A stretch of 32,493 bases of DNA from an uncultured Clostridia bacterium (GTDB lineage: Bacteria > Bacillota > Clostridia > Oscillospirales > Oscillospiraceae). Both the position numbers and the translations under genes were made by a program. Positions 23,801 through 31,387 of the stretch are shown here, piece by piece. The notes beneath the pieces are model-generated. The model had not been told where the DNA came from. It did not search any database and saw nothing but the letters and a program-made list of their open reading frames with translations. The stretch is from positions 1-32,493 of the forward strand of contig CALCRH010000121.1 in the NCBI GenBank assembly GCA_937894515.1, read 5' to 3'. Position 1 is the first letter of the stretch. The number at the start of each line of letters is the position of its first letter.

Positions 23801-23835
23801 GGTAAGCTGCTCCTTTTGCGAGATTTTTCATGGAT

Positions 23836-23864
23836 AGTATACCACGCTTTCCGGCATTTGAAAA
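23836..23864 (-). promoter_or_regulatory. Promoter of the M29 aminopeptidase gene
   Basis: TATACT (23836-23841) with a weak TTTTCA (23859-23864) at 17 bp on the minus strand. It is divergent from the transporter promoter. Confidence 0.5.
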
Positions 23865-23885
23865 GCGCACACCGGAGCATTTTTC

Positions 23886-23914
23886 TTTACAAATTACGAG
23901 AAAGCTCTTATAAT
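23886..23914 (+). promoter_or_regulatory. Promoter of the EamA transporter gene
   Basis: TTTACA (23886-23891) and a perfect TATAAT (23909-23914) are exactly 17 bp apart. The match decides the start: an in-frame ATG at 23913 lies inside the -10 and cannot be the start. Confidence 0.8.
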
Positions 23915-23939
23915 GTGGGCAAAAGTGAGGTGGATCTGT

Positions 23940-24839
23940 ATGAAACTCTCTCAAACTGCACAGGCCAAGGCAAAGCTGATCCTTGCCATGTTCATCTACG
24001 GCACCATCGGGCTGTTCGTCCGCTGGATTCCCCTGCCCTCCTCCCTTATTGCCAACGTACGGGGCGTGGTGGGTACGCTGTTCCTGCTGTTGGTGATCGC
24101 GCTGAAGCGGGACAGGCTGCACTGGAACGCAATCCGCCGCAATCTGAAATTCCTGCTGCCTTGCGGCATTATGCTGGGGTTTAACTGGATGCTTCTCTTT
24201 GAGGCCTACCGCTACACCTCTGTGGCTGTGGCCACCGTGTGCTACTATCTGGCGCCGGTGTTTGTACTGGTGATTTCCCCGCTGCTGCTGAAGGAAAAGC
24301 TGACGCCGTCCCGCTGCCTTTTCGCGCTGATTGCCCTGGTGGGTATGGTGTTTACCTCCGGCATCGTGCAGAACGGCTTTTCCGGCAGCTTTACCGGCGT
24401 TTTGCTGGCGGTGGGATCGGCGGTGATGTACGCCGCTATCGTGCTGCTGTCCAAATTGCTGACCGATATCCCTTCTTACGACATCACCATCATGGAGCTG
24501 GGGATTTCTGCCATCGTGCTGCTGCCCTACAACCTCATCACCGTGGACTGGGGCGGCCTCACCTGCTCCGCCGGACAGTTGGGACTTTTACTGGTGGTGG
24601 GCATCGTCCACACCGGCATCGCCTACGCCCTGTATTTCAGCGCCATCCCCTTCATGCAGGCACAGACCGCCGCCATCTTCAGCTACATTGATCCCATCGT
24701 GGCGATTTTGCTCTCCGCCCTGCTGCTGCGGGAGCCTATGGACGCTCTGTCCGCCATCGGCGCGGTACTGGTACTGGGCAGCACCTTTATCAGCGAGTTG
24801 TGGGACGGACGGAAAAAAGGCATAAAAAAAGAAGCCTGA
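23940..24839 (+). CDS. EamA family (DMT superfamily) transporter
   Basis: 299-aa inner-membrane protein of the drug/metabolite transporter superfamily with ten predicted helices in two EamA repeats. Typical segments are MFIYGTIGLFVRW at the start, FNWMLLFEAYRYTSVAVATVCYYLAPVFV in the first repeat, and a matching IPFMQAQTAAIFSYIDPIVAILLSALLLREP in the second. Substrates in this family include amino acids and other small metabolites; none can be assigned here. The start ATG at 23940 has GTGAGGTGG upstream. It is a single gene that ends in a bidirectional terminator shared with the DegV gene, with the TGA in the loop. Confidence 0.93.
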   Translation: MKLSQTAQAKAKLILAMFIYGTIGLFVRWIPLPSSLIANVRGVVGTLFLLLVIALKRDRLHWNAIRRNLKFLLPCGIMLGFNWMLLFEAYRYTSVAVATVCYYLAPVFVLVISPLLLKEKLTPSRCLFALIALVGMVFTSGIVQNGFSGSFTGVLLAVGSAVMYAAIVLLSKLLTDIPSYDITIMELGISAIVLLPYNLITVDWGGLTCSAGQLGLLLVVGIVHTGIAYALYFSAIPFMQAQTAAIFSYIDPIVAILLSALLLREPMDALSAIGAVLVLGSTFISELWDGRKKGIKKEA

Positions 24840-24857
24840 GGCTTCTTTTTTTATGCC
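24819..24857. terminator. Shared bidirectional terminator (EamA / DegV genes)
   Basis: A perfect 18-bp inverted repeat (24819-24836 with 24840-24857) has the EamA TGA stop as its whole 3-base loop and seven A/T in each arm. The DegV stop (24851-24853) is in the other arm. Confidence 0.9.
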
Positions 24858-25747
24858 ATAACGGGTCTTTCATCCCCCATAAAGAACACGGCGACCGTAC
24901 CGGGGCCGGAATGACTGGCAATGATCGTACCAATGTTGCAGATTCGGATCTTCCCTTTCAGGTTGGGGAACCGTTCCTCTACTGCTGTGCGGAGCATCTC
25001 CGCATCTTCTATACACTTTGAGTGGCAGATAAAGCACTTCTGGTCGTAATCCACGCCGCCCTGAGCGCACTGCTCCATGGTATCCACGGTGACCTCCACC
25101 GCCTTTTTCTTGCCCCGCACCTTGTCGTATGCCTTGATAGCGCCGGCGGCATCAAGCCGCATGATGGGGCAGATATTCAGCACCGTGGCAATGGCGGCGG
25201 TAGCACCGCTGACCCGGCCGGTGCGCCGGAACTGGGTCATATTGCTGGAAAAGAACTGGTGGTGCAGCTTGTTGCGGTTATCCAGCGCCCACTGCCTGCA
25301 CTCTTCCAGGGATTTCCCGGCATCGCGCATATCCGCCAGGATGTCCACCAACATACCATAACCGGTGCTGGAGCACAGGGAGTCGATCACTTCGATCTTG
25401 CGGTCAGGATATTTCTCCCGCAATTCCTCTGCCGCCAGATAGGCGTTGTTCACGCTGCCGGACTGGCCGGAGGTAAAGGAAACGTGCAGCACATCACCTT
25501 TTTGGAGCAACTGCTCAAAGAATTCGGTATAACCTGCCACGTTGATCTGACTGGTAGAGGGCAGCTTTCCCTCCTCTAAGAAACGATAAAACCGGGGCAG
25601 GGCTTCCGGGTCGCGGCCCATGTCATCTACATATTCCACACCATCGACCACATAGGTATAAAACAGAACGGGGATTTCCCGCTTCTCTAAATAGCTATAC
25701 GGAAAATCCACAGTAGAGCAACAGCTTAGAATAAATTGACGTTCCAT
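24851..25747 (-). CDS. DegV family fatty-acid-binding protein
   Basis: 298-aa cytosolic protein of the DegV family. Members bind a long-chain fatty acid; several (FakB) present it to FakA kinase, which is not in view. N-terminal signature: STVDFPYSYLEKREIPVLFYTYVVDG, then SQINVAGYTEFFEQLLQKGDVLHVSFTSGQSGSVNNA with the fatty-acid-contacting TS/SGS residues, and a late SHSGPGTVAVFF. The ATG at 25747 is chosen for its GGAGACAAAGGG ribosome site; an open frame to 25819 would start upstream of the -10. It may be FakB-like or another DegV subfamily. Confidence 0.93.
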   Translation of the reverse strand: MERQFILSCCSTVDFPYSYLEKREIPVLFYTYVVDGVEYVDDMGRDPEALPRFYRFLEEGKLPSTSQINVAGYTEFFEQLLQKGDVLHVSFTSGQSGSVNNAYLAAEELREKYPDRKIEVIDSLCSSTGYGMLVDILADMRDAGKSLEECRQWALDNRNKLHHQFFSSNMTQFRRTGRVSGATAAIATVLNICPIMRLDAAGAIKAYDKVRGKKKAVEVTVDTMEQCAQGGVDYDQKCFICHSKCIEDAEMLRTAVEERFPNLKGKIRICNIGTIIASHSGPGTVAVFFMGDERPVMA

Positions 25748-25790
25748 CCCTTTGTCTCCTTTTTCTGCCATCAGGAAAAATACCTTTAGT

Positions 25791-25819
25791 AGTATACCAC
25801 CTTTCTCTGCAGATTGCAA
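25791..25819 (-). promoter_or_regulatory. Promoter of the DegV gene
   Basis: On the minus strand TTGCAA (25814-25819) and TATACT (25791-25796) are 17 bp apart. The MITE begins only 25 bp upstream of the -35. Confidence 0.65.
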
Positions 25820-25844
25820 ATCATTCCTGCAGATGCTATACTAA

Positions 25845-26004
25845 GAGCCTATCCGTAAAATAGCCGGCACGCCCCTTGCTTGCCTTTTTTCCGTCATACC
25901 GTCCCTGTCTTTCTTGAAATACGTCAGTATTCCCGCGAAATCCAGAAACGGTATGACGTAAAAAATTCGGTGCAATGGACGCACCGTTATTTACGGATAG
26001 GCTC
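25845..26004. mobile_element. 160-bp MITE with IS5-like terminal inverted repeats
   Basis: Perfect 15-bp terminal inverted repeats, GAGCCTATCCGTAAA and its complement, bound a 160-bp non-coding unit flanked by a TAA direct repeat (25842-25844 and 26005-26007), the TNA-type duplication of some IS5-family groups. Inside are a second inverted repeat, CGTCATACCGT (25892-25902) with 25948-25958, and T-runs facing outwards. No coding capacity; mobilised in trans if at all. Family assignment rests on end sequence and duplication only. Confidence 0.8.
25960..25986 (-). terminator. Terminator inside the MITE
   Basis: On the minus strand CGGTGC, a 7-base loop, GCACCG and then AATTTTTT form an intrinsic-terminator shape, about 50 bp after the ECF gene stop. 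The host gene may use the element as its terminator. Confidence 0.6.
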
Positions 26005-26037
26005 TAATGGCACAGGTCAGCTAAAAAGAGGAACAAG

Positions 26038-26583
26038 TTACTGATTCAGCAGCAGTTTTGTCTTCCGTAGCATTAGAACCAGAACCGGAATCAAAATAAT
26101 GTGCAGAATGATGCCGGGAATCGTGGTGGTAATTGCACCGGCAAGGAACATATTCAATGTGAATACTGTTCCCTGCGTGGTCAGCAAAAAATACTGTGCT
26201 CCGCCCCAGACAAGTCTGCCTGCGACCATTGCGGCAATCAGGGATGCGTAGACAGACCATGCTCTTTTCGGCAGTCTCCGATAAAGCAGACCGGAAACCA
26301 GGCCATAAGTCGCCAGTTCAAAAGTCATAGCAATGGCAGTAGGATACAGCTTCGGGATTCCCAATAAAGCCGAACGCAGCAAAGGCGCAATCAGTCCGAC
26401 AGCCAAGCCCCATGGCCAGCCGCAGGCAAAACCGCACAGCAGCACGGGGATATGCATAGGGCAGAGCATGGCACCGATTTCCGGAATTTGTCCGGTCAGA
26501 AACGGTAGGATGATCGCCAACGCCAGATATACAGCTGCATATGTCAGACACCGGACGCGATTGGATAATGAATGTATTTTCAT
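26038..26583 (-). CDS. ECF transporter S component (substrate unknown)
   Basis: 181-aa membrane protein with about six helices, resembling substrate-binding S components of energy-coupling-factor vitamin importers. The family-like segments are MHIPVLLCGFACGWPWGLAVGLIAPLLRSALLG, then FELATYGLVSGLLYRRLPKR, and the C-terminal helix PGIILHIILIPVLVLML. S components work with EcfA/EcfA'/EcfT, none of which are in the window, so it probably uses a shared module. No riboswitch was found in the short leader to show the vitamin. The ribosome site GAAAGAG is modest. It is divergent from a methyltransferase gene, with a large dyad between the promoters. Family call fairly firm, substrate open. Confidence 0.85.
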   Translation of the reverse strand: MKIHSLSNRVRCLTYAAVYLALAIILPFLTGQIPEIGAMLCPMHIPVLLCGFACGWPWGLAVGLIAPLLRSALLGIPKLYPTAIAMTFELATYGLVSGLLYRRLPKRAWSVYASLIAAMVAGRLVWGGAQYFLLTTQGTVFTLNMFLAGAITTTIPGIILHIILIPVLVLMLRKTKLLLNQ

Positions 26584-26638
26584 GGTTGATATTCTCTTTC
26601 AACAAAGGATAGACATTCTATGATCGTTTCTATTATCA

Positions 26639-26666
26639 ATTATATATTTTAGTATAAAAATTGTAA
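26639..26666 (-). promoter_or_regulatory. Promoter of the ECF S-component gene
   Basis: On the minus strand TTACAA (26661-26666) and a perfect TATAAT (26639-26644) are 16 bp apart. The -35 overlaps the left arm of the 48-bp dyad. Confidence 0.6.
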
Positions 26667-26711
26667 GCCCCCACGGGGGATAAGGCTGAAAAAATCCCCC
26701 CTGAGGGCTTA
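26664..26711. promoter_or_regulatory. 48-bp dyad between divergent promoters
   Basis: Outer arms TAAGCCC (26664-26670) and GGGCTTA (26705-26711) are perfect. Inner arms GGGGGAT (26675-26681) and ATCCCCC (26694-26700) are also perfect, with three mismatched positions between. It lies between two promoters, each -35 overlapping one outer arm. Candidate operator or cruciform; no regulator gene is adjacent. Confidence 0.55.
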
Positions 26712-26737
26712 TTTTCCGAGAATAAAGCAGTTATAAT
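26709..26737 (+). promoter_or_regulatory. Candidate promoter of the methyltransferase gene
   Basis: A perfect TATAAT (26732-26737) with a weak TTATTT (26709-26714) 17 bp upstream, the latter overlapping the right arm of the dyad. A weak -35 could indicate dependence on an activator. Confidence 0.5.
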
Positions 26738-26769
26738 CATCAAGGAGCAAAATATGTGAGGTGAGGCTC

Positions 26770-27351
26770 ATGGAAAAAAGCGATGTCATTGCCTTTTTTG
26801 ACCGCTGTGCGGCATTTTGGGATGAAACTACCATTCGCAGTGAAGACGTTCTGACTAAAATATTGGATCATGCCGGCATTGTTCCCGGTGTTGACGTGCT
26901 GGATGTTGCCTGCGGCACCGGTGTGCTGATCCCGGATTATTTTGAGCGAAAAGCCGTCTCCGTCACCGGTATCGACATTTCCCCGGAAATGGCAATGCGA
27001 GCCAGCGAGAAGTTCCCTCTGGCAGAGATCATCTGTGCAGATGTAGAGGAATATGTATTCGGCAGGCAATTTGATGTCGTCATGGTCTATAACGCTTTCC
27101 CCCATTTTCCGGATCCAAAACGGCTGATCGAACATCTGGCTTCATTGGTTCGTATTGGGGGCCGGCTCAGTATTGCCCACGGAATGAGCCCCGAAAAGCT
27201 TGCACAGCACCATGCAGGAAGTGCACAATGTGTCTCCATCGATTTGCTCGATGTGCATGAGCTGGCTGAGTTGATGTCAACGTGGTTTGATGTGGACGTC
27301 GTCATATCCAATGACGAGATGTATCAAGTTGCCGGTATCCGCAAAGTCTGA
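26770..27351 (+). CDS. Class I SAM-dependent methyltransferase
   Basis: 193-aa cytosolic methyltransferase of the Rossmann-fold class. Motif I is VLDVACGTGVLIPDYF (about 43-58), motif II VTGIDISPEMAMRASEKFP, followed by ADVEEYVF and the motif DVVMVYNAFPHFPDPKRLIEHLASLVRIGGRLSIAHG. The substrate cannot be told from sequence; UbiE-like small-molecule methylation is one possibility. The ATG at 26770 is chosen over the in-frame GTG at 26761 because GAGGTG then has proper spacing. It is a single gene with its own terminator, divergent from the ECF S component, which suggests (by position only) a linked metabolite. Confidence 0.9.
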   Translation: MEKSDVIAFFDRCAAFWDETTIRSEDVLTKILDHAGIVPGVDVLDVACGTGVLIPDYFERKAVSVTGIDISPEMAMRASEKFPLAEIICADVEEYVFGRQFDVVMVYNAFPHFPDPKRLIEHLASLVRIGGRLSIAHGMSPEKLAQHHAGSAQCVSIDLLDVHELAELMSTWFDVDVVISNDEMYQVAGIRKV

Positions 27352-27364
27352 CAGAATACAGAAA

Positions 27365-27405
27365 AAAGTGACGGGCGCAAACCCTTGTTTTGCGCCCGTC
27401 ACTTT
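27365..27405. terminator. Bidirectional terminator between methyltransferase and hypB
   Basis: A perfect 17-bp stem (27365-27381 with 27389-27405) with a 7-base loop lies between the two convergent genes. On the minus strand it ends in a T-run (27362-27367); on the plus strand CTTTCATTATTT follows. Confidence 0.85.
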
Positions 27406-27419
27406 CATTATTTGTCAGC

Positions 27420-28091
27420 TTACGCTTTCTGCCATTGCGTTACTTCCTCTAAAAGCCATTGACACAGGGCATCCACCCCTTCTCCGGTTTTTGCGGAAAC
27501 GGGAAAGATCTTCAGCTTTGGATTACGCATCAGCGCATATTCCCGGACTTTCTCCATATCGAAGTCAAAATAGGGCAAAACATCCGTCTTGTTAATGACC
27601 AGTACGTCACACACGGTGAAAATCAAAGGATATTTCAAGGGTTTGTCGTGTCCCTCCGGCACGGAGAGGATCATCATATTTTTCACCGCACCGGTATCAA
27701 ATTCCGCCGGGCATACCAGATTGCCCACGTTTTCCAGAATAGCCAGATCCACATCCTCTGTACCCAGCTCCGAAAGGCCCTGCTCCGTCATGCCGGCGTC
27801 CAGATGACACATCCCGCCGGTATGGAGCTGGATGGCCTTGACGCCATGGCCGCTGATGGTTAAAGCGTCCACATCGCTGTCGATATCTGCCTCCATGACG
27901 CCGATGCACAGATTCCCTTTCAGAATGTCGATAACCTTACCCAAGAGCGTGGTTTTACCTGCACCGGGAGAGGACATAAGGTTCAGTAAAAAGGTCTTTT
28001 CCTCTTTCAGGCGGCGGCGCATCAGATCTGCCTGACGGTCATTATCCGCCAATACGCTTTCCTTGACCTCAATCACCCGTACCTTGCCCAT
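27420..28091 (-). CDS. hypB: Hydrogenase nickel incorporation GTPase HypB
   Basis: 223-aa cytosolic GTPase that with HypA inserts nickel into [NiFe] hydrogenase. Walker A is SSPGAGKTT (40-48). The metal/dimer switch region is intact: GGMCHLDAGM with the Cys-His metal ligands, and ENVGNLVCPAEFD. G4 is NKTD. The N-terminus lacks the CxxCGC motif or His-rich stretch of some HypB, so it is the simple form. It starts immediately after the hypA stop, whose last codons GGAGTAG supply the ribosome site. No other hyp gene or hydrogenase is in view. Identity firm. Confidence 0.97.
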   Translation of the reverse strand: MGKVRVIEVKESVLADNDRQADLMRRRLKEEKTFLLNLMSSPGAGKTTLLGKVIDILKGNLCIGVMEADIDSDVDALTISGHGVKAIQLHTGGMCHLDAGMTEQGLSELGTEDVDLAILENVGNLVCPAEFDTGAVKNMMILSVPEGHDKPLKYPLIFTVCDVLVINKTDVLPYFDFDMEKVREYALMRNPKLKIFPVSAKTGEGVDALCQWLLEEVTQWQKA

Positions 28092-28439
28092 CTACTCCAC
28101 CTCTATTTCCTTGATGTTAAATTCGTTGCCCGTCTGCAGGACGGTTCGTTCGCTGCCACAGTAAGGACAGACCTTTCCATGCTGTACCGTGGGGTAGGTC
28201 TTTCCGCACGCTTCGCACAAAGTCAGCGCCGGAATGGTCTCCATGATGATCCTGGCATCCTTTAGTGCGGTAGTCTGTTTCTTGACTGCCCAACTCCAGC
28301 AATCCTCAAAATAGGAGGGAATCACCAGAGAAACCTCGCCGATCTCCACCGTAACGGAGTGGATCTTCTCCACTCCGTTTTTCTCGGCGATATCGTTTAC
28401 CGTGTCGATGACATGAAACACGATGCCTAATTCGTGCAT
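28092..28439 (-). CDS. hypA: Hydrogenase maturation nickel metallochaperone HypA
   Basis: 115-aa metallochaperone. The N-terminal MHELG carries the nickel ligands (amine, His2, Glu3). The zinc site is formed by CEACGKTYP and CPYCGSE in the C-terminal half. Length is typical. The ATG overlaps the stop of the upstream oxidoreductase by one base (TAATG), and hypB follows with no gap, so the three genes are translationally linked. Ni delivery to a [NiFe] hydrogenase elsewhere is expected; delivery to another nickel enzyme is possible. Confidence 0.97.
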   Translation of the reverse strand: MHELGIVFHVIDTVNDIAEKNGVEKIHSVTVEIGEVSLVIPSYFEDCWSWAVKKQTTALKDARIIMETIPALTLCEACGKTYPTVQHGKVCPYCGSERTVLQTGNEFNIKEIEVE

Positions 28440-31279
28440 TATTTGTCACCTTTCTTTTTCAGCAGGATCTTTCCGGTACGCTGTACCATGTAGGGCAGGA
28501 TCTTGCTGAACTTCTCCTCGGAGGTGATCATCTCACTGGCCTCCGGGTGGTCACGGTGCAGATGGATGGCATCAAAGGCACACTTGGTCGTGCAGATACC
28601 GCAGCCGATACAGCGGTTGGGATCAACGATGGTAGCACCGCAGCCCAGGCAACGGGCAGTCTCCTTACGTACCTGTTCCTCGGTGAGCGTGCCCCGTGCA
28701 TCGGCAAAGCGATCGTCTGACGTACCGTCCTCCGCCTCCTGCCGTCCGGCGGTATCATAGGAGAACAGGAAGATATTGTCCTTATCCAGTTCCACAAATT
28801 CCCGGCGGTTGCGTCCGATGGTCATATGACCATTCTGGACATAGCGATGGAGAGATTCCGCCGCCTCGTGTCCCTGTGCGATGGCATCAATGGCAAACTT
28901 GGGGCCGGTATACACATCACCGCCCACAAAAATGTCTGCCTGTGCGGTCTGATAAGTCAGCTTGTCGGCTTGCGGACCATTTCCGCGGCCCAGCACCACC
29001 TGAGAACCCCGGAGCAGGTCGCCCCACACAATGGTCTGTCCCACAGCAAAGATCACCGTATCGCAGTCGTATGCGGTAATATCATTTTCATCATAGGTAG
29101 GAGCAAACTTCTTTTCAGCGTCAAACACGGAAAGGCACTTCTTAAACACAATGCCAGACACCTTTCCGTCCTGAACCAACACCTCTTTGGGACCCCAGCT
29201 ATTGTGAATGCTGATCCCGTCAGCTTTGGCTTCTTCTACCTCGGAGGGCGTAGCAGGCATAATGTCCTCGCTCTCCAGGCACAGCATATCCACGCTCTGT
29301 GCGCCGGAACGCATGGCCACACGCGCTGTATCAATGGCCACATTGCCGCCGCCTACCACGATCACCTTGCCGGAGAGCGTCTTCTTGCCGGTGTTGGCCT
29401 CTCCCAGGAAGTCCACCGCTGTGGTGACGCCCTGTGCATCCTCACCGGGAATACCAGGCAGCTTGCCGCCCTGGCAGCCGATGGCGATATAGAACGCCTT
29501 GTATCCTTGTGCACGAAGCTCATCCAGTGTTACATCCTTACCCACGGTAACGCCGCAGCGGATCTCCACGCCCATTTCACGCATCACATCGATTTCTGCA
29601 TCGATAACGTCCTTTTCCAGCTTAAAGGACGGGATACCGTAGCGCAGCATACCGCCGGGCTGTTCATTGCGCTCAAAAACGGTGGGAGTATAACCCATCT
29701 CCGCCAGATAATAGGCACAGCTCAAGCCGGCAGGACCGGCACCGATAATGGCCACTTTTTCCTTCCAGGGACCACGATTGGATGCAATGACAGGAGTGGG
29801 AACATAGCGAGTTTCTGCATTGAGATCCTGCTGCGCGATGAATTTCTTCACGCCGTCTATATTTACTGCCTTGTCCACAGTACCGCGGGTACAGGCCAAC
29901 TCACAGCGACGGTTGCAGATACGACCGCATACAGCCGGGAAGGGATTCTCCCGCTTGATGATGGCCAACGCCTCCTGATACTTGCCCTGTGCCGCCTTTT
30001 TCAGATAACCCTGCACGGCAACATGTGCCGGGCACGCGGTCTTACAGGGAGAGGTACCGGTTTCGTGACAATTGACACGATTCTTATCACGGTAATCCTC
30101 CGTCCACATCTCCTTGCCCCATTTCTTGGCATCGGGCAAAGGCTGACGGGGATATTCGATCTCCTGACCCACCTTATCGCACAGCTTCTGTCCCAGCTTC
30201 ACGGCACCGGCGGGGCAATACTCCACGCAACGACCGCAAGCCACACAGCTCTCCTTGTCCACATGCGCCACATAGGCCGAGCGGGACAGGTTGGGTGTGT
30301 TGAAAAGCTGGGAGGTACGCAGGGCGTTGCAGACCTTTACATTACAATTACAGATGGCAAAGATTTTATTTTTACCATCAATATTGGTGACCTGATGGAC
30401 AAAACCGTTGTCTTCGGCACGTTTCAGAATCTCCAATGCTTCCTCATAAGTGATAGCACGACCACGGCCGGTTTCCACGCAGTAGTCTGCCATATCACCA
30501 ACACCCAGGCACCAGTCGTTGAAGTCATCAGCGCAGCCCTCATCCAGCTGCTTGCGTCCGATACGGCAGGAACAGATGCCGGCACTAAGGTGACCTTCAT
30601 AGCGCTTGAGCCAATAGGAGATATGCTCGATATCCATGGTCTCGTTTTCCATGGATATTGCCTGCTCCACCGGCAGAACGTGCATACCGATACCGGCGCC
30701 GCCCATAGGTACCATGGGGGTGATCTTCTCCAAAGGCAGGAAGGTCATGCGTTCAAAGAACATGGCCAGCTCCGGATGCTTACGCATCAGATCCTGATTC
30801 ATATTGGTATATTCGGCAGAACCGGGGACGAAAAGAGGCACCCAGTAGCGGCGATCCTCTTTCTCGTAAGTAGTGCCGGGGATGGGGCCGTCCTTGGTGT
30901 ACTTGTCACCATAGTCGTACTCTACCAGTCCGAAATAGGCCAAAGTTTTCAGGAATTCATCAAAGGACGCCTGATCCGGCATATACTTCTTCTCTTCATT
31001 CCACTTGACCAATTCTGTATAAGGCTTGGGTTCCCGGACAGTCAAAGGTTTCTTGGAGATCAGATCCAAAAGGAAGTCCAGCGCGGCTTCCCGCGTTACC
31101 GGATCCATTTCATCCTCAAAGATACAGGCATAGCCCCAGTATTCCGGGTCATCTGTGGTAACACCCTTGAGCTTGCCGTCCACACGGTCGGTAATGGCGC
31201 GTACCAGCTTCAAAAGCTTGGGATTGGGGTTCTTGTCTCCCTTGTGCTTAGGGATAAACTTTGTACTCATTTCCGGCAT
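28439..31279 (-). CDS. GltD-like FAD oxidoreductase fused to several [4Fe-4S] domains
   Basis: 946-aa probable soluble electron-transfer flavoprotein. Order of parts: an N-terminal region (1-230) I do not recognise; a Cys-rich part with CSCR (236-239), C249, C257, C267 and CNCNVKVC (310-317); a ferredoxin site CVACGRCVEYC (345-355); a GltD/DPYD-type N-terminal Fe-S domain with CKTAC, CGRICNRRCELAC (412-463); FAD site GAGPAGLSCAYYLAEMGY (513-530); NAD(P) site VVGGGNVAIDTARVAMRSGA (641-660); the second FAD motif FVGGDVYTGP; and a C-terminal ferredoxin with CLGC (877-880) and CIGCGICTTKC (890-900). GltD-type subunits oxidise NAD(P)H and pass electrons through Fe-S centres, sometimes with bifurcation. 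The ATG at 31279 has AGGAG. It lies between an OYE-type reductase and hypAB. The partner reaction is unknown. Confidence 0.9.
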   Translation of the reverse strand: MPEMSTKFIPKHKGDKNPNPKLLKLVRAITDRVDGKLKGVTTDDPEYWGYACIFEDEMDPVTREAALDFLLDLISKKPLTVREPKPYTELVKWNEEKKYMPDQASFDEFLKTLAYFGLVEYDYGDKYTKDGPIPGTTYEKEDRRYWVPLFVPGSAEYTNMNQDLMRKHPELAMFFERMTFLPLEKITPMVPMGGAGIGMHVLPVEQAISMENETMDIEHISYWLKRYEGHLSAGICSCRIGRKQLDEGCADDFNDWCLGVGDMADYCVETGRGRAITYEEALEILKRAEDNGFVHQVTNIDGKNKIFAICNCNVKVCNALRTSQLFNTPNLSRSAYVAHVDKESCVACGRCVEYCPAGAVKLGQKLCDKVGQEIEYPRQPLPDAKKWGKEMWTEDYRDKNRVNCHETGTSPCKTACPAHVAVQGYLKKAAQGKYQEALAIIKRENPFPAVCGRICNRRCELACTRGTVDKAVNIDGVKKFIAQQDLNAETRYVPTPVIASNRGPWKEKVAIIGAGPAGLSCAYYLAEMGYTPTVFERNEQPGGMLRYGIPSFKLEKDVIDAEIDVMREMGVEIRCGVTVGKDVTLDELRAQGYKAFYIAIGCQGGKLPGIPGEDAQGVTTAVDFLGEANTGKKTLSGKVIVVGGGNVAIDTARVAMRSGAQSVDMLCLESEDIMPATPSEVEEAKADGISIHNSWGPKEVLVQDGKVSGIVFKKCLSVFDAEKKFAPTYDENDITAYDCDTVIFAVGQTIVWGDLLRGSQVVLGRGNGPQADKLTYQTAQADIFVGGDVYTGPKFAIDAIAQGHEAAESLHRYVQNGHMTIGRNRREFVELDKDNIFLFSYDTAGRQEAEDGTSDDRFADARGTLTEEQVRKETARCLGCGATIVDPNRCIGCGICTTKCAFDAIHLHRDHPEASEMITSEEKFSKILPYMVQRTGKILLKKKGDK

Positions 31280-31387
31280 AATTTTTCTCCTAACTGTAAT
31301 TCTCTTTTTACTACTTCATTATTGAACACACAGGTAATCGTATCAGCAGACCATTTTCCCCCCGCATTGCGGAGGATCGCGGTGTAC

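Noticed and set aside
22676..23900. Long plus-strand frame opposite the M29 peptidase, running on into the EamA gene region
   Set aside because: Antisense to a peptidase with all motifs; no ribosome site.
25845..26004. Remnant of a transposase gene in the MITE
   Set aside because: No open frame of useful length in any frame; the sequence is mostly self-complementary.
26664..26711. Riboswitch upstream of the ECF transporter gene
   Set aside because: It lies upstream of the predicted -10 of both flanking genes, so it should not be in either RNA, and it shows no known vitamin-riboswitch core.
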